64,000 bases of DNA from Annulohypoxylon bovei var. microspora (Eukaryota > Ascomycota > Sordariomycetes > Xylariales > Hypoxylaceae). A model generated the notes under the pieces. That model ran no database searches and had not been told where the DNA came from. It saw only the letters and a program-made list of their open reading frames with translations. The stretch lies in NCBI GenBank assembly GCA_022836615.1, contig MU405210.1:310001-374000 (forward strand), given 5' to 3'. A program made the translations under genes and the position numbers. This document shows, piece by piece, positions 23,022 to 34,681 of this stretch. The stretch's first letter is position 1; each line of letters begins with the position of its first letter.

Positions 23022-24205
23022 CTAATGGGTATCTACCGTCCTAGGAATGCTTTCGTCATCATTACTAGTTGCAGTCGGGGTATGATATAGTGGTATGGCG
23101 TCGATGCTAGCTAACGCTGCTTGGTGTTCTGTGGGCTGTTTTCTCCTTAGATTCTTCCACTTCCTTTCCGGATCGCTATACTGAGGACCACTATTTGTTA
23201 AACGTGAGTCGCTCATGTCGCTTCTACTACTTAAATTGGTGGAAATCGTTCGCTTGACGGCCCGGAAAAGGGGACCTAACGCCGGGAAGGAGGAGCCGAG
23301 GATGAGAACGAAGCCTTCAGAAAAACCTAACATAAAGAAATAGGGGGTGGGATCTGTTTTTGAGTGAGCTACTTTGTCATATATAATGTTAAGGGGTCTC
23401 ACAAGTGGGATCTGTGGCTAGCACATCGAAGACCTCTTTAAATATCGCTAGCTTGTAAATTGATATCGCAGAAGCTAGGACACTAAGACTCATAGCCATC
23501 GAGATAGCAAGGCGGTTCTTGAACTGCATGTTCAACTTCATGATAAACGGGACCGGATAGAGGGCGAAGAATATATCGAGAAAGGCCGAGTATGCCGTGG
23601 TGGCATATCCGAGATTCTGTATTATACTGACCGGAGCACATGTCCCCTTTATAGACCTGTTCCATCCGTACTCGATAGGCGAACACTGATAGACCCACCA
23701 GACAGATGTTGCGAAGACACAAGCTTGGGAAGTGAGGCATAGACCCCAGAAGAGGATCGCGGTCTTAATTCTGAAGTCTAGAATACGCTTAAGGATTGCG
23801 ACGATAGCAAATTTCGGTAACGAAAACACCCAGACGTTGACAGTTGAGGCGATGACGGACCACCTCAAAGCTTCGACCGCATCGGCTGGGTCTAGTACCG
23901 CTATATGCCTCCCAAGGCCATAGTTAATACCGATCGTGGCGAATGCACAGTCGACGTAGGCGACGATAAGGCATAGGATGACGATCCAATCGTCAGGGCC
24001 TATTGAGTTTCGACCAAAGGATAGCCGGCAATATATTCGCAACCCAATGACGACTGAAGATCCGACGGTTCGGTAAGTATCTTTAAATCTAGCGCCAATA
24101 TAACAAGGGATGTGTTCGAAACTAACCTGTTAGAATAGATATCATAGACCAACAGCCCTTCTTTGCGATGATGCCATAATCATCTACTTTCCACAAACCA
24201 GCCAT
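23022..24205 (-). CDS. SAT4/Pth11-like seven-helix membrane protein
   Basis: Three exons: complement(join(23022-23353, 23403-24080, 24127-24205)), introns 49 and 46 nt, 362 residues. The last splice restores the conserved DPTY motif (DPT from one exon, Y created across the junction). Seven hydrophobic segments can be followed, from SSVVIGLRIYC through DDWIVILCLIVAYVD, NVWVFSLPKFAIVAIL and SVWWVYQCSP to the last helix, GFVLILGSSFPALGPLF. The cytoplasmic tail is Ser/Arg-rich (about 90 residues). This is the fungal rhodopsin-like SAT4 family that includes Pth11-type receptors; there is no N-terminal CFEM domain. It likely sits in the plasma membrane with a sensing role, but its ligand is unknown. 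The start MAGLWKVDDYG follows from the exon-1 splice. Confidence 0.82.
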
Positions 24206-25046
24206 CGGATAATTAATGCGCCAGCGATCGCAAATGCCGAGTCTCGTTTAATTAATATATATTGCCGTCGGCGAGGTGCTCACTTAAATCTTAAGAGTAA
24301 CACTCTTAGACGAAAGAGTAGCAATCGGATATTTAACTCATGGTCACGACAGTGAATGCCACTGCATATGTTGTGACATGCTGGAAGAGGATGGAGAGGG
24401 CGGAGAAAACGGAGAGAACGGAGAGAATTCCCTCTTCTCACAGAGTTGCTAGCAGATCTGACAGTTACACATTTTTACGGCAAGGCCTTTTTTTTCGTAA
24501 ATGTCCGCATGTTAACGTCATAACCTGATGCCCTTGAACTTAAAATGTGTATGTGCATAACTAGTGGTGATCTTCCGTAAGCTATTTCCGCCTTTTTAAC
24601 TTTCTTGTAGATCTAATACATGTTACACTTGCCCCAAAACCTACAGCTTTGTCAGTTTGTAGCCAATCAGCGACAAACAAATGAAAACTTTGGGTGAAGA
24701 ATGCGTACCTACCTACCCAATGATCAATTATATTGAGGAGTCGTCCGTGCAGTTGATACTACGACGGCATATCTCGATTGGTGGAGAAAGCTACATTATA
24801 AGAAGCTCATACGAAAAAAGTTGTATTTTTTATATTACGTTGATCTTCTCGATATTCTGGGCAGCTCTCTTAGCCTCACGGCAGATAATGCCGTAACCTA
24901 GAAGATTGTAAATTCGCCTGTCAGCAATCATTCTTTTTGTCTCGTGTTTTACCAATCCTGAAATTTTGAGCGATGATTGTTCTGAAGAGTTTTTCTCCTT
25001 GCGATTATATCTTTTAGATATCACTATTGTGCCTTTTTTTGGAATT
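24206..25046. other. Divergent spacer between receptor and methyltransferase genes
   Basis: 841 nt between two genes that point away from each other; it should contain both promoters. A GGAGAGAACGGA-like repeat lies at 24395-24425 and the region from 24790 on is AT-rich. No gene seen. Confidence 0.6.
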
Positions 25047-26423
25047 ATGTCTGCTCTGGATCGTTTGTCCGCTGCTCTTCGGGAAGTTGATTTCGATTCC
25101 TTCGCAAACGAGGACGACAGGTCGCAAGCGGAAAATTTAATTCTTGACGTTTTACAAAGAGTCAGAAGGCCCTGGGATATCGCGTGGAATCACAATTGGG
25201 TAAATCCATGCACCAATGCTGCTACCAAGACCCTTATCGATGCCGGCGTTTTTAAGAAATGGGTAGAGGATGGAAGTAAGCCACAAACGAGCGCCGGGCT
25301 TGCTAGGCTTACAGATACAGATCCTAAGCTTATCAGTCAGTACAGATCGTGCCGTGTGATGGTCTATCCTTGCTAACTCGAAATGACGGGAAGGACGAAT
25401 TGTGAGACAGCTCGCCGCACAGCATCTTCTCATAGAAACGGCAGAGGATACCTATGCGCTTACCCCTTGGGCGACGACATTAGGGACTGACCCCTCATTC
25501 CCAGCTTTATATGGGGCGTTGTACCACGATATAACCACAGTGATGTTTGGCGCGATGCCTCCGTTTCGTACGTATTTCAAATTTTACTTCTGGCCCGTTT
25601 GTGGCGTTAAATCATCTGCATATGCGGAACAAGTCCATTAGAGGAAGCTCTTGCGTCACGATAATAAAGTTTCGTGAGCCTATTTACTCATTTTTATACC
25701 ATAGTGAAAAAAACGGGATACAAAAATCCTATTGATGATAGAAACGGCGTCATGCAACATGTGAAAGGTCCTGATGCGTCCTTTTTTGGGTACATCGTAG
25801 CCGACCCGATCCGCAATAAGGAGTTCACCCATGCGATGGAGTGCCATTCTAAGGGAAACATGGTGGCCTGGCCAGAGGTGTACCCCACGGATACGCTTTT
25901 AAAGGATGCCAAGCCGGGCCGAGCGCTAGTTGTTGATGTTGGCGGAAGCAAGGGTCACGACCTAGAGAAGTTCCGGCTCAAGCATCCGGATATACCAGAG
26001 GGAAGCCTCGTATTACAGGACCTTCCTGGGGTCCTCCAAGACGTGGAGATATGCAATAAGATCATTTCGAAATACCCATATGACTTCTTCACTCCGCAGC
26101 CAGTGAAAGGTGCCCGGGCTTATTTCCTACATACCGTTCTTCACGACTGGCCAGATGACGGGGCGGCGGAGATTTTGAAGGTCATAGCTAAGGGCATGGA
26201 AAAGGGATATTCCAAGCTGTTAATCCACGAATGTATGGTCGAAAATATAATGCCATCACCACGCATTACTACCTCTGACCTGACGATGTTGGCCTGTACA
26301 TCCTCGGCGGAGAGGACTGTAAATGAATGGGACGGCCTTCTTAGAAGTACTGGCTTGAAGATAATCAAGGTTTGGAAACAACCAGCAGCCATGGAGGGTG
26401 TTATCGAAGCGGAACTGGCCTAA
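25047..26423 (+). CDS. Class II SAM-dependent O-methyltransferase
   Basis: Three exons: 25047-25335, 25394-25567, 25705-26423. The first intron (58 nt, GTCAGT donor, GCTAAC branch) restores KLIRRIVRQLAAQHLL and the second (137 nt, GTACGT donor) restores MPPFLKKTGYKNP, both diagnostic of the family. The product has 393 residues. An N-terminal winged-helix dimerisation domain (about residues 30-110) precedes the Rossmann domain with the SAM motif VVDVGGSKGHD (230-240) and the catalytic His in LHDWPDD (His301). Relatives methylate phenolic hydroxyls of polyketides or other secondary metabolites, for instance sterigmatocystin-type OMTs. It shares a divergent spacer with the SAT4-like receptor. 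No polyketide synthase is visible, so the substrate is unknown. All three exons are intact. Confidence 0.87.
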
Positions 26424-29400
26424 TGCAGGACAAGTTCTTGCGCTTCGAATCTGGCCATTTCGACAGAGGCGCTTGAGACGAATAGGGGCTTTCCTCATAT
26501 GAAAGCTAATATAACTTTTCGTTAGGATTTGCTTAGGCAAACGAGTTACTGTTAAGAATTGTTATAATACCAGTACGCATGATCAAATTTCTCGCGCTTA
26601 ATGTGACGAAAACAAGGATAGAGGTTTAAACGACAAGGGTGGGAGGATTAGACATGTCATCATCAGGGGTGTTACAACTGGACAGTGGACACTCTGGGTT
26701 GTGATAACCCCGTTTAAGAAACCGGTTAGCCGGCCCCGCTTCAAAATGAGGTAGACGGGATAAGTGGAAACCGGAGAGAGTGAGATAGACCGACGCACCT
26801 CCGTGATGAGTCAGCAGACACCTCCGTGCTATACCCCTGAAGCTCCCTGAAGCTCCCAAACGCTCATGATAGATGTCTATGCTATCATGTAAGTTTTCAT
26901 AATATCGGTATAGTTACTATGGCGTGGGCAAGGGTGTATTGTCGTTGCAAGTTAGTCAGGCAATCTGTTCCTTTAGATACCTAGGTACACTAAGCATGCC
27001 GCTGCCCTTGCTAGCGATGTGAATGGAGTCCCGCATTCTCCAACTACCATTGATCTTGGGTAAGATTGTCCACGGACCGTGTCAAAGCGAACGGTATCGG
27101 AGAGCTGATCAATTTGCCAAAAATGGTATTGTTGAAGGGTGGAGTAGGTACAATTGTAGAATAGCAAAGTCCCATATCGTGACCTAAATACCGCTCTATT
27201 TACATATGAATCGTCGTGCAAGTATTATGACATCTAGTTCAGTTAACAACCTACCTACCTAAGTACTTAAGTATTAGGCGAGTAATCCGCATTGAATACA
27301 TGGATGGGATATTATTAACTCACTTTAGGTGGCCCGTAACTTGCGGTGTGAATGCCCCAAAAATGTAAGTGGCTATCCATGACTCTAGGCGTCTTCCCCG
27401 CAAGGGTCACGTAGCACTAGAGTGACAATTCACCAATACATCTATGTGAACTTGAGCTAATATGCAGTTTCTAATAGAACAGACCGAAGCGACAAATTAG
27501 AGTGACACGGTGCGTGTGTATCGGTACTTGGGTAACCTCGGGCCATTTTGAGGAATCGGAGTGGGTAACTTTGGCACTCATATAATGAACTGAACGGTCC
27601 CTGTTGACGAGCCTGCCAAAGATGATCTCGTACCATCCCTCATTCTCTCCTAGGTTGTCGCACGAATCAACAATACTCCGATAACTTAATTCGGGTAAGT
27701 GTTGCGGGAAGAGATGAAATGAGGTCACTCCTTAATATGAAGGCTTGTTAGCTTATCGTGTGACGTACAGCTTCGGAATTAAGCCACAGGATCCAAAGAG
27801 AGGATCGTGATCATTGATGGCTGATTTCTTTGTTTTGTGATACGGAAAGGAGATTCCAGCTCGATTAAAGCGGCGCGAAGGAAAGGGGTGTACCAATGAG
27901 TCAATCGGTGTTGACATCGACCACAAACTCAACGCTCAATACGATTAGCGAGGGGATGCCGATGGGAGAGTCAGAACCTAGTCTGATGTCAGACTCATAT
28001 GTCATGCTTCACGAGGGTGAACACAGGCAGAAGTCTAGCTGTTCAACATCACCTGGAGATACCAGCTGGGCGGAGGTATTACATATGGGTGGCTGATTCC
28101 GGACAACTTTGGGGGGCGTATTGGCCAACGACGTTATGATTCGCCTCGTGTTTCGTCATCACGTGGGATTGCTGGAGACGAGTGAGGTCAGATTTGGCAA
28201 CGAAGGTTTTAGATAGCTTGTTCAGTGGCGAGGGCTCGAATCGAGCCTCTAGGTCGACAGCTCGATAGGCGGATGTAGCCTTTCTATTCTTCCTGGCGTC
28301 AATCTATCAGGATTTGTGGAGATCGATGCGAGTGGCAGTATGGTAGGCAGAGCCTCTTCCAGCATAGCTGAACTGGGCTGCTGGGCTAGTTGAAGGACCT
28401 AAGCTGCTAAGGAATATGGGAAGTAGAGGAATGCCCGAGAAGACAAGCTTTAGTCAGCGGGAATTGGCGAGAAGGCTGGAAGGTTGGAAGTTTTAGTTGT
28501 AGCTGACATCATTAGGCTTCCCGTTTACATGGACAAGGGGGATGCTGAGGGCACGGGCCAATTCTGACCTCACAAATCCGACAAGACAGGGGGGTATCTA
28601 AAAAAACCTAGATTGAAAATGGACAGTTACATATTTTTTTTTTAGAGATGTTATCTTATCATGGCAGTCATGATCTTGAAGAATGATGAAGGTGCGAAGT
28701 GGGTATTCTGAAACTTAAATTATTTAGAAGTATTACCAGACTAGCGGCGTCACCGCTCTCGATTCTTGTTTGCCTCAACTTCACACCTACACACTGCACA
28801 CTGGTACATACATACATACAATGAGCAAACAACTCGCAACCTATCATTTTATCTATGGCGTCTAGACTTCATCGAGGACAATTCGCTTGCAACCATACCT
28901 CACCTAGTATCGGTACCGCTAGGTAGATCTGCTGTACCCCTTGGACCCCTATTTTGGCTCGCGGTTAATAACGAACCTCATTCTTTTACAGGTTCGCTTG
29001 CCGGCCTGTCTGTTCTTGACTGACGTGCATCCCGCTTGACCCGGAACCAGCCCCAACATTGCAGTGCATACTGAAATGCAGCCCGACAGCGCACAGTGCT
29101 ACGGACCAATTCACTATGTACCCTTACCCTTCGATCCCTTCATCATCAATTCGATTGCCGCCGCCGTCGACTGGTCTGCGCGTACATGGCCGTAATGGAA
29201 ACTTAGGTATGTACATGGACCGATGGGTACTAGGTATCATTTCGAACAGCAGATATGTGCATTGCCGATCGCTACATATACGTTATTGTTAATTGCGATA
29301 GCCCTAAAGGTGCGCAATCTGGCAATCTGGCAATGTAGCTTCAAGAGTTGCAAATTGAAAGAAATACCATGAGGCACCCTGGCAGCCTGGGCACTCTGGA

Positions 29401-31040
29401 TTTCTGTACCATCAAATCTGCTCATACTCGATTAGCACTAGTCATGTCAAGATTCGACATCGCGTCAACGATAGAGCTAAGAGAACGGCCGACTGCGAGT
29501 CTGCGAGTCCAAAACCGTCCGGATTTTTAGGGGTCCTTCAGCTAGTTTGCTTTTTCGTCCCTGAAGCCGCTCGGTTCCTGCTTTGCCGCGCCACTTTTCT
29601 GAGATTCATGGAAAGCAAAGGTCACACAACTTTCCTGAATTCGAGACGCCTCTTACCTAGGTAGGCTGACTATATTGACCTCTTGACAAGCGAGAGACTA
29701 TCTAGGGATACCAAGTTCTCTAGAGGCAAGTAGGCAAATTGACAGATTGAACAGGAATACGAACCTTGGAAGTCAAAGTACCTCGGTACATACAATGTAT
29801 GAGTTGTTTTGATGGAAACCTGCGTACCGCGATACCGCCATCCCTGCACGTGCTTATTCTTCGCCGAAGTTCAATCTTATTACAGCGGTCCTATGACGTC
29901 ACATTCATAACTTCATAACTCATACGTTCACAGGCAGTTTGTGAGTTTATGAGTTATTCATCATCATATCGACCAATTCGAGTAACAATTCAGCTGTCTT
30001 TTGAGATACATACAATATTTTCACAAGAGCTGAAGTCTGTCACCAATATACAAGCACCTCACGGTCAGCTAGGACCCTGAATACATACCTACACGATATG
30101 TGCGCATAATATCCCATGGGTGTATATGATACTATGTACACATCTAGCACGGTGCTAGCTAGCATCTTGATTCCGTCGGGCCTCCACTATTGTCTCGGTA
30201 CAAGGAATTACAAGGAAATCAAATCGTGGCCAATAGAATGACATATGCGATGACTTCAAAGGTCCAATGGTCTTGACAAGATCGCCAGGGTCTTTCCCAA
30301 TCGTCACAAGTGGAGTCTTTCATGGGCAAGACATGGCTTCCCCCTCAAGCTTCAGAAGTCCCAAGTCTCCCGTTTCCTTTATGTCCTCACCCGCTAGCGG
30401 TGTCCGAATGCAGAATGACATGCCAATTCTAAGCATTAGCCCCTTTCCTCCCTTCCAATTTGATAGTGTGGTGACATGGGCAATCAACTACGTAGTAATG
30501 AATCTCTGCAAGTCTAGTGCACAATGCATCATCAGCCTTGCTCGTGGCGAACGTCTAATGGCCCCGGCCCGGTCATTGGCCTGTCGTCTCTCACTTACGC
30601 CATAGCCTGCATACTTGGTTTCCCATCCCGGCACTAAAACGGCGTCCCTACATGTCGATCACCGCATATCTCACTTCTCAAGTACTCCTAGTCCGTTTGT
30701 CTGCAGTAGGTCGTGGGAGTCGACCGCTGTACAGTACTAACTAGACCCTCTCGCCCGTCTATCAAAGCCACCCTACACCCAACACGTTCTTTAAACTCTA
30801 ACCCGAATCCCTCTAGACTCTTCCGTCCCCTCTTTTCCCATCTTCGTCCTTGTTATAAAACCTTTGGACCTCACGCTCTCTCCCGCCGTCGTTGGTACGT
30901 TTTAAGGTATCGATCGTGAGATTTCACTGTACTGAAAAACGAACTGGCTTCGGTCTCCCATCTAACTTTTACTATTTAACCACAATTTAACCCACTTCAA
31001 GTATCAAGCCGGCTTGACCGCAAATCACCAATTATTCACA
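26424..31040. other. Long spacer, no convincing gene
   Basis: About 4.6 kb. It contains TACCTAGGTA palindromes at 26978 and 29654, an inverted repeat GGCTCGA-A-TCGAGCC at 28232-28246, and a T-tract near 28634. Short frames at 27471-27728 (-), 26973-27221 (-) and 27896-28096 (+) read somewhat like protein but match no family I know and have no supporting splice partners. The 30.7-31.0 kb part is C/T-rich and looks like the leader of the small ORF at 31041. Confidence 0.6.
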
Positions 31041-31280
31041 ATGTCGTCTCGAAGCAGCTACAACATGTCCATGCCAGCATCTCTCCCTCCACCAGTCGAT
31101 CTGTTAAGTTACGCTCGATCTATGCACCAACACACCAAGAGACAGATGGAGGCCGCAAATATGCCAACAAGCCGACGAAGCAACCGGTCTCCGCGCTCTC
31201 ACGTCATAGGTCTACCGAACGGCACATCAGGTAGCAGCACATCGTCGAGGAGTCCAGGCGAAGTTGAATATCATGACTGA
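31041..31280 (+). CDS. Small Ser/Arg-rich protein, unknown
   Basis: 79-codon intronless frame starting MSSRSSYNMSMPASLPPPVD. The centre, LLSYARSMHQHTKRQMEAA, looks like an amphipathic helix, and the rest is Ser/Arg/Pro-rich and probably disordered. The ATG follows a long C/T-rich leader, usual for expressed fungal genes, with no ATG in the preceding 25 bases. The compact start-helix-Ser-rich layout is more protein-like than the surrounding short frames. I do not recognise a family with certainty. Confidence 0.5.
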   Translation: MSSRSSYNMSMPASLPPPVDLLSYARSMHQHTKRQMEAANMPTSRRSNRSPRSHVIGLPNGTSGSSTSSRSPGEVEYHD

Positions 31281-32719
31281 GAGAGGTTGAGCATTTGAAG
31301 AGATTTATATCATGACTTGAAACATACACGTCGTCGTTGACAAACGTACACGTATAAACAAACATAGCACACGGCCGTCAAGTCTACGGCAAACAAACCC
31401 AAAAAACAACGGCTCAGCTCGGGTGAGCTTCGAAGCCATATTATTATGCGAGGCGTTCAGGACATCCCGAGGAAAGCGATGTACACGCATGAGAGGGATT
31501 CAACATACACACGCCATGGAGGGCTCGTGACTTATAAGCCACCCACGTTTTAGCGAATGGGAGTCAGGTCAGTTGGAGTTTTTAAAACGAGAGGCGAACG
31601 AGAGGAAGAGCTTAGCAACATTTTGCTGATGGCCGAGTCGTCGAGCAACAAAGACGGCGATAATCTGAGCAACAATCTAAAGCCAATGAACGACTTGCCG
31701 CATAGGCTAGTCGTATGAGAATACGATATCTGACGATGATCCTGCGTCGGTGGGACGATCATGAACAATCAGCTTAACAACTACATCACTTTCAAATATC
31801 CCATGACCGTGTTTTCGTGATTTGCGCTCGTGACCTTTCGCTACTTCGCCGCTTATCATGACATATGTCAATCAATTCTGTCACCTGGTGGTATTCTTCC
31901 CAATTGCATACGTAAATACACACTATCACTCGCCTAGGATATGTATATCAGGAATGTGTAGGTGGATTCTGAAAAACTTCCCTCACCTCCTTAACTGATA
32001 CTAACCAATCAAGATCAAGCATTCGCACAGCTCGCCGGCAACGACGGTTAACATGCGCTCCGCCCCTTTCCGATCGTCTCTTAGCGCAGGCATAAATGAC
32101 AATAACTCGAGATACAATGCGTAGGTAGGATTGTGTGACGTGCATAAACAAAACTCAATCCGGCCTGACCGCCCCAAACTACCAACATATCAAAATAAAC
32201 ATCCGAGTTATAAATGATTACGTAGAGCATGTCTGGGCTGTTCTAAAAATGGTGTAGGATTGGATGGCTTATGTCAGTCTTCGCCGTAGGAATCCTCGGC
32301 AGTAGTAAACGGGGCCAGAACGTCATCGGCAGGGTGACGGAGTGCCGGAACTTATCGCGATCTAGACCACAGCCGATGTATGTGCTTACTTTTGGCAAAA
32401 TGTCAAATGGTACCCTATCTGCCAAGCAGTAGAAGAAATGTTCCAAAATGTATGTATGTACTTTATACATACCAGCACTTGAAGTCTTCGACAGAAATAT
32501 CTAATGCGATTATGACCAATCAGAGCCAAGGGTACTCCGAGATTTTCTCGAGATCTATTGCTCAAAGAGATCGCCAAGGCTGGGTGTCATGACTGAAGGA
32601 ATCTCAATTAATCAGCGAAAGCACAAACTGTATGCTATAATCGTACGCCATCCCAATACCGTCCGCTATGCTATGAATCCTAGTAATCGTAGTTGTGGCT
32701 GACCGGAGGCATGATCTGC
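31281..32719. other. Spacer
   Basis: 1.4 kb with no supported gene. The first part is the likely 3' UTR of the small ORF; the last part is the 3' region of the Yju2 gene. Nothing structured seen. Confidence 0.6.
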
Positions 32720-33891
32720 CTATACGAGGGACGGCTTCTTCTTGATACCGAGGAGAGCACTATGGTCCTTTTTCTTCTTGACCACGCGCTTGAATGACGG
32801 AGGAGGCATGTCCTTGGACGTTGCACTCGTACTTGCCGCTGGGGGCGCCGCCGCCACCGATTCCAGCTTAGGCGTACTATTGCTACTCGACGCAGGCGTG
32901 CCCGACGAACCTGAAGCTGAAATATCATCCTCCATCTCCTCATCTATCACATCCTCGGTGATACTATCGACATGCCTCGCGAACTCGAAAGCCCTTCTCG
33001 CTGCCTCCGCATCTTCCCTCTCTTGGCGTTCTGCGTCGTTATCCGTGGGCAGAGCTACACTAACTTCTACCCCGTCCTGGTTAGCGCGTTCCAATCTCGC
33101 GTTCCGGGTGCGGATCTCGTCGAGCGCATCTGCGACGGCCATCTCGCGCTTAGCATCCACAGTCTTGGCTTCAAGCTCCACCATCGCATTGCGCTCCTCT
33201 TCTTCCTTCTCCAGCCTGTCGAGACGCTCCTCGTCCGTCTCGTCGCGGCCGACGCGCCACGGCTCCGTGCTGCGCTTTGCGCCGCTCTCGCAGGCCTGGG
33301 ATTGTGATTAGAAGAATAATAGGAATAGGGGGTTGGAATTGAAACATACATAGTCTTGATTCTTAGGGTCCGTCTTGAACGTGATCTGCCCACTGCATCT
33401 TGTACAGCGGATGTAGAACCGGAATATCTGGATGCCTAGATACTTCTCATCTAACGGAGTCTCCTTTCGAGCGTTAAACTAATCATATATATTAGCATGG
33501 GGTTCCTTTGGGATAGAAGACGCTTAAGTGGAAACTTTTTACCTTTCTGCCTTTGTAGATGTATTCTCCACACGTCGTGCATTTCATCGAGCTACAAATG
33601 TGTTAATATTGACATCATTTTATAATAGTATTCATATGAAGAATATAACATACTATGAATATGTTAGTGACTGTGCGTAAATATATAATTTCAGAAGGGA
33701 GAAAATGTTTTCATACCAATGGAGCTGCTAGACGGACAGTCTGGACCTTTGGACCGGCAGTTTTAGGTCCTTTGACTCTCTTGATCTGGCTCGGATCAAA
33801 ATCCGGAGGGTAGTATTTGGCTGTGTGCGGTCAGTATTTAGGACATCCAGATATGACAGAAACACATACTAAGGACTTTTCGTTCAGACAT
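32720..33891 (-). CDS. Splicing factor Yju2/Cwc16 (CCDC94 family)
   Basis: Exons on the minus strand: 33891-33870, 33820-33717, 33591-33543, 33478-33350, 33295-32720, with canonical sites. The N-terminus MSERKVL joins KYYPPDFDPSQI, the Yju2 hallmark. Zinc ligands come from MKCTTCGEYIYKG and YIRCTRCSGQI. The 3' exon is a charged coiled coil followed by an acidic Ser/Pro tail and a Lys-rich end (VKKKKD). Yju2 joins the Prp19-associated spliceosome and promotes the first transesterification. One problem: exon 2 ends LAAPL in phase 0, but exon 3 needs one leading base to read SMKCTTC. A 17-nt microexon at 33670-33654 (CACAG acceptor, GTATGT donor) would restore the frame and give 298 residues; a one-base indel is the alternative. 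Confidence 0.85.
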
Positions 33892-34681
33892 GGCGCGTTA
33901 TACTGATACGAGTGTAACACTTAAAACCGTCCTTAGGACTTATTTTGGAAGACTTCTAATAAATAGTGTTCTGCGTTGATGAGTCGGAGATGAGAATGGC
34001 CGTGATGCGACAAGGCGAATAACAGTGAGAATCACCTAATTCAGGGACTAAAAGATAGAGTGGAGACGTGGCGCTTATCACGTGCAGAATTCAGCCTCAC
34101 CTGCCTTACTCATCCATGAGGCTCATTTCTGTAACTGCGGCTGAAACTTCTGGATTTACAGTATTGAGGTACTTGGGTACGTACTTATTGTCTCCAATTT
34201 TTAGAGCGACCCACTTCCCCATGGGTATGATGCGTGCCAAGAATTGTTACAGTGGAGCAAGTTTGCTCAGACTTCAACTTTCATCGGCTTCCTCTCTCTG
34301 TCATCCCTAGCGTCCTAACTTTAGGGACACCTTCGTCATGTTATGTACCTAGTAGGTCATAGTTCACGCAGAAGATCAGAATAAACGCCCTGTCATCGAT
34401 CCCATTATTGATAGACCAGATTGATTGTTTTGATATTAAGAGTTCTACGGGCAATTTGCTACATCTTCGAGTGGATCGGACTGTACAATGCAACAAAGTG
34501 TCATTGGAGACCTTAATGGGGCTGAAATAGTATCAATGTAAGCTTATTATAACCTTAGGATGAATCTCGATGTAGTTCCACACTCGGTGAAGTAAGAAGT
34601 TCGATGTGGGTATAAGTATGTGCATGTCATAGACTGCTTTATTATTATACTTAGCAGCCTGGGCACCTATGTTACCTGCAG
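33892..34681. other. Spacer upstream of Yju2, downstream of GCP5
   Basis: 790 nt. It should contain the Yju2 promoter (minus strand) and the 3' UTR of the gamma-tubulin complex gene. No motif singled out. Confidence 0.55.

Noticed and set aside
24966..25046. Upstream extension of the methyltransferase frame
   Set aside because: The region before the ATG at 25047 is AT-rich and not family-like; the ATG at 25047 fits the family length.
27471..27728. Minus-strand 85-codon frame that reads somewhat like protein
   Set aside because: No family recognised, no start context or splice partner; could be a gene remnant, but support is too weak.
27896..28096. Plus-strand 66-codon frame, Ser/Thr-rich
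   Set aside because: Isolated, short, no recognisable motif or neighbouring exon.
28232..28246. GGCTCGA-A-TCGAGCC, resembling a tRNA T-arm
   Set aside because: It is a simple inverted repeat; acceptor, D and anticodon arms are missing, so no tRNA.
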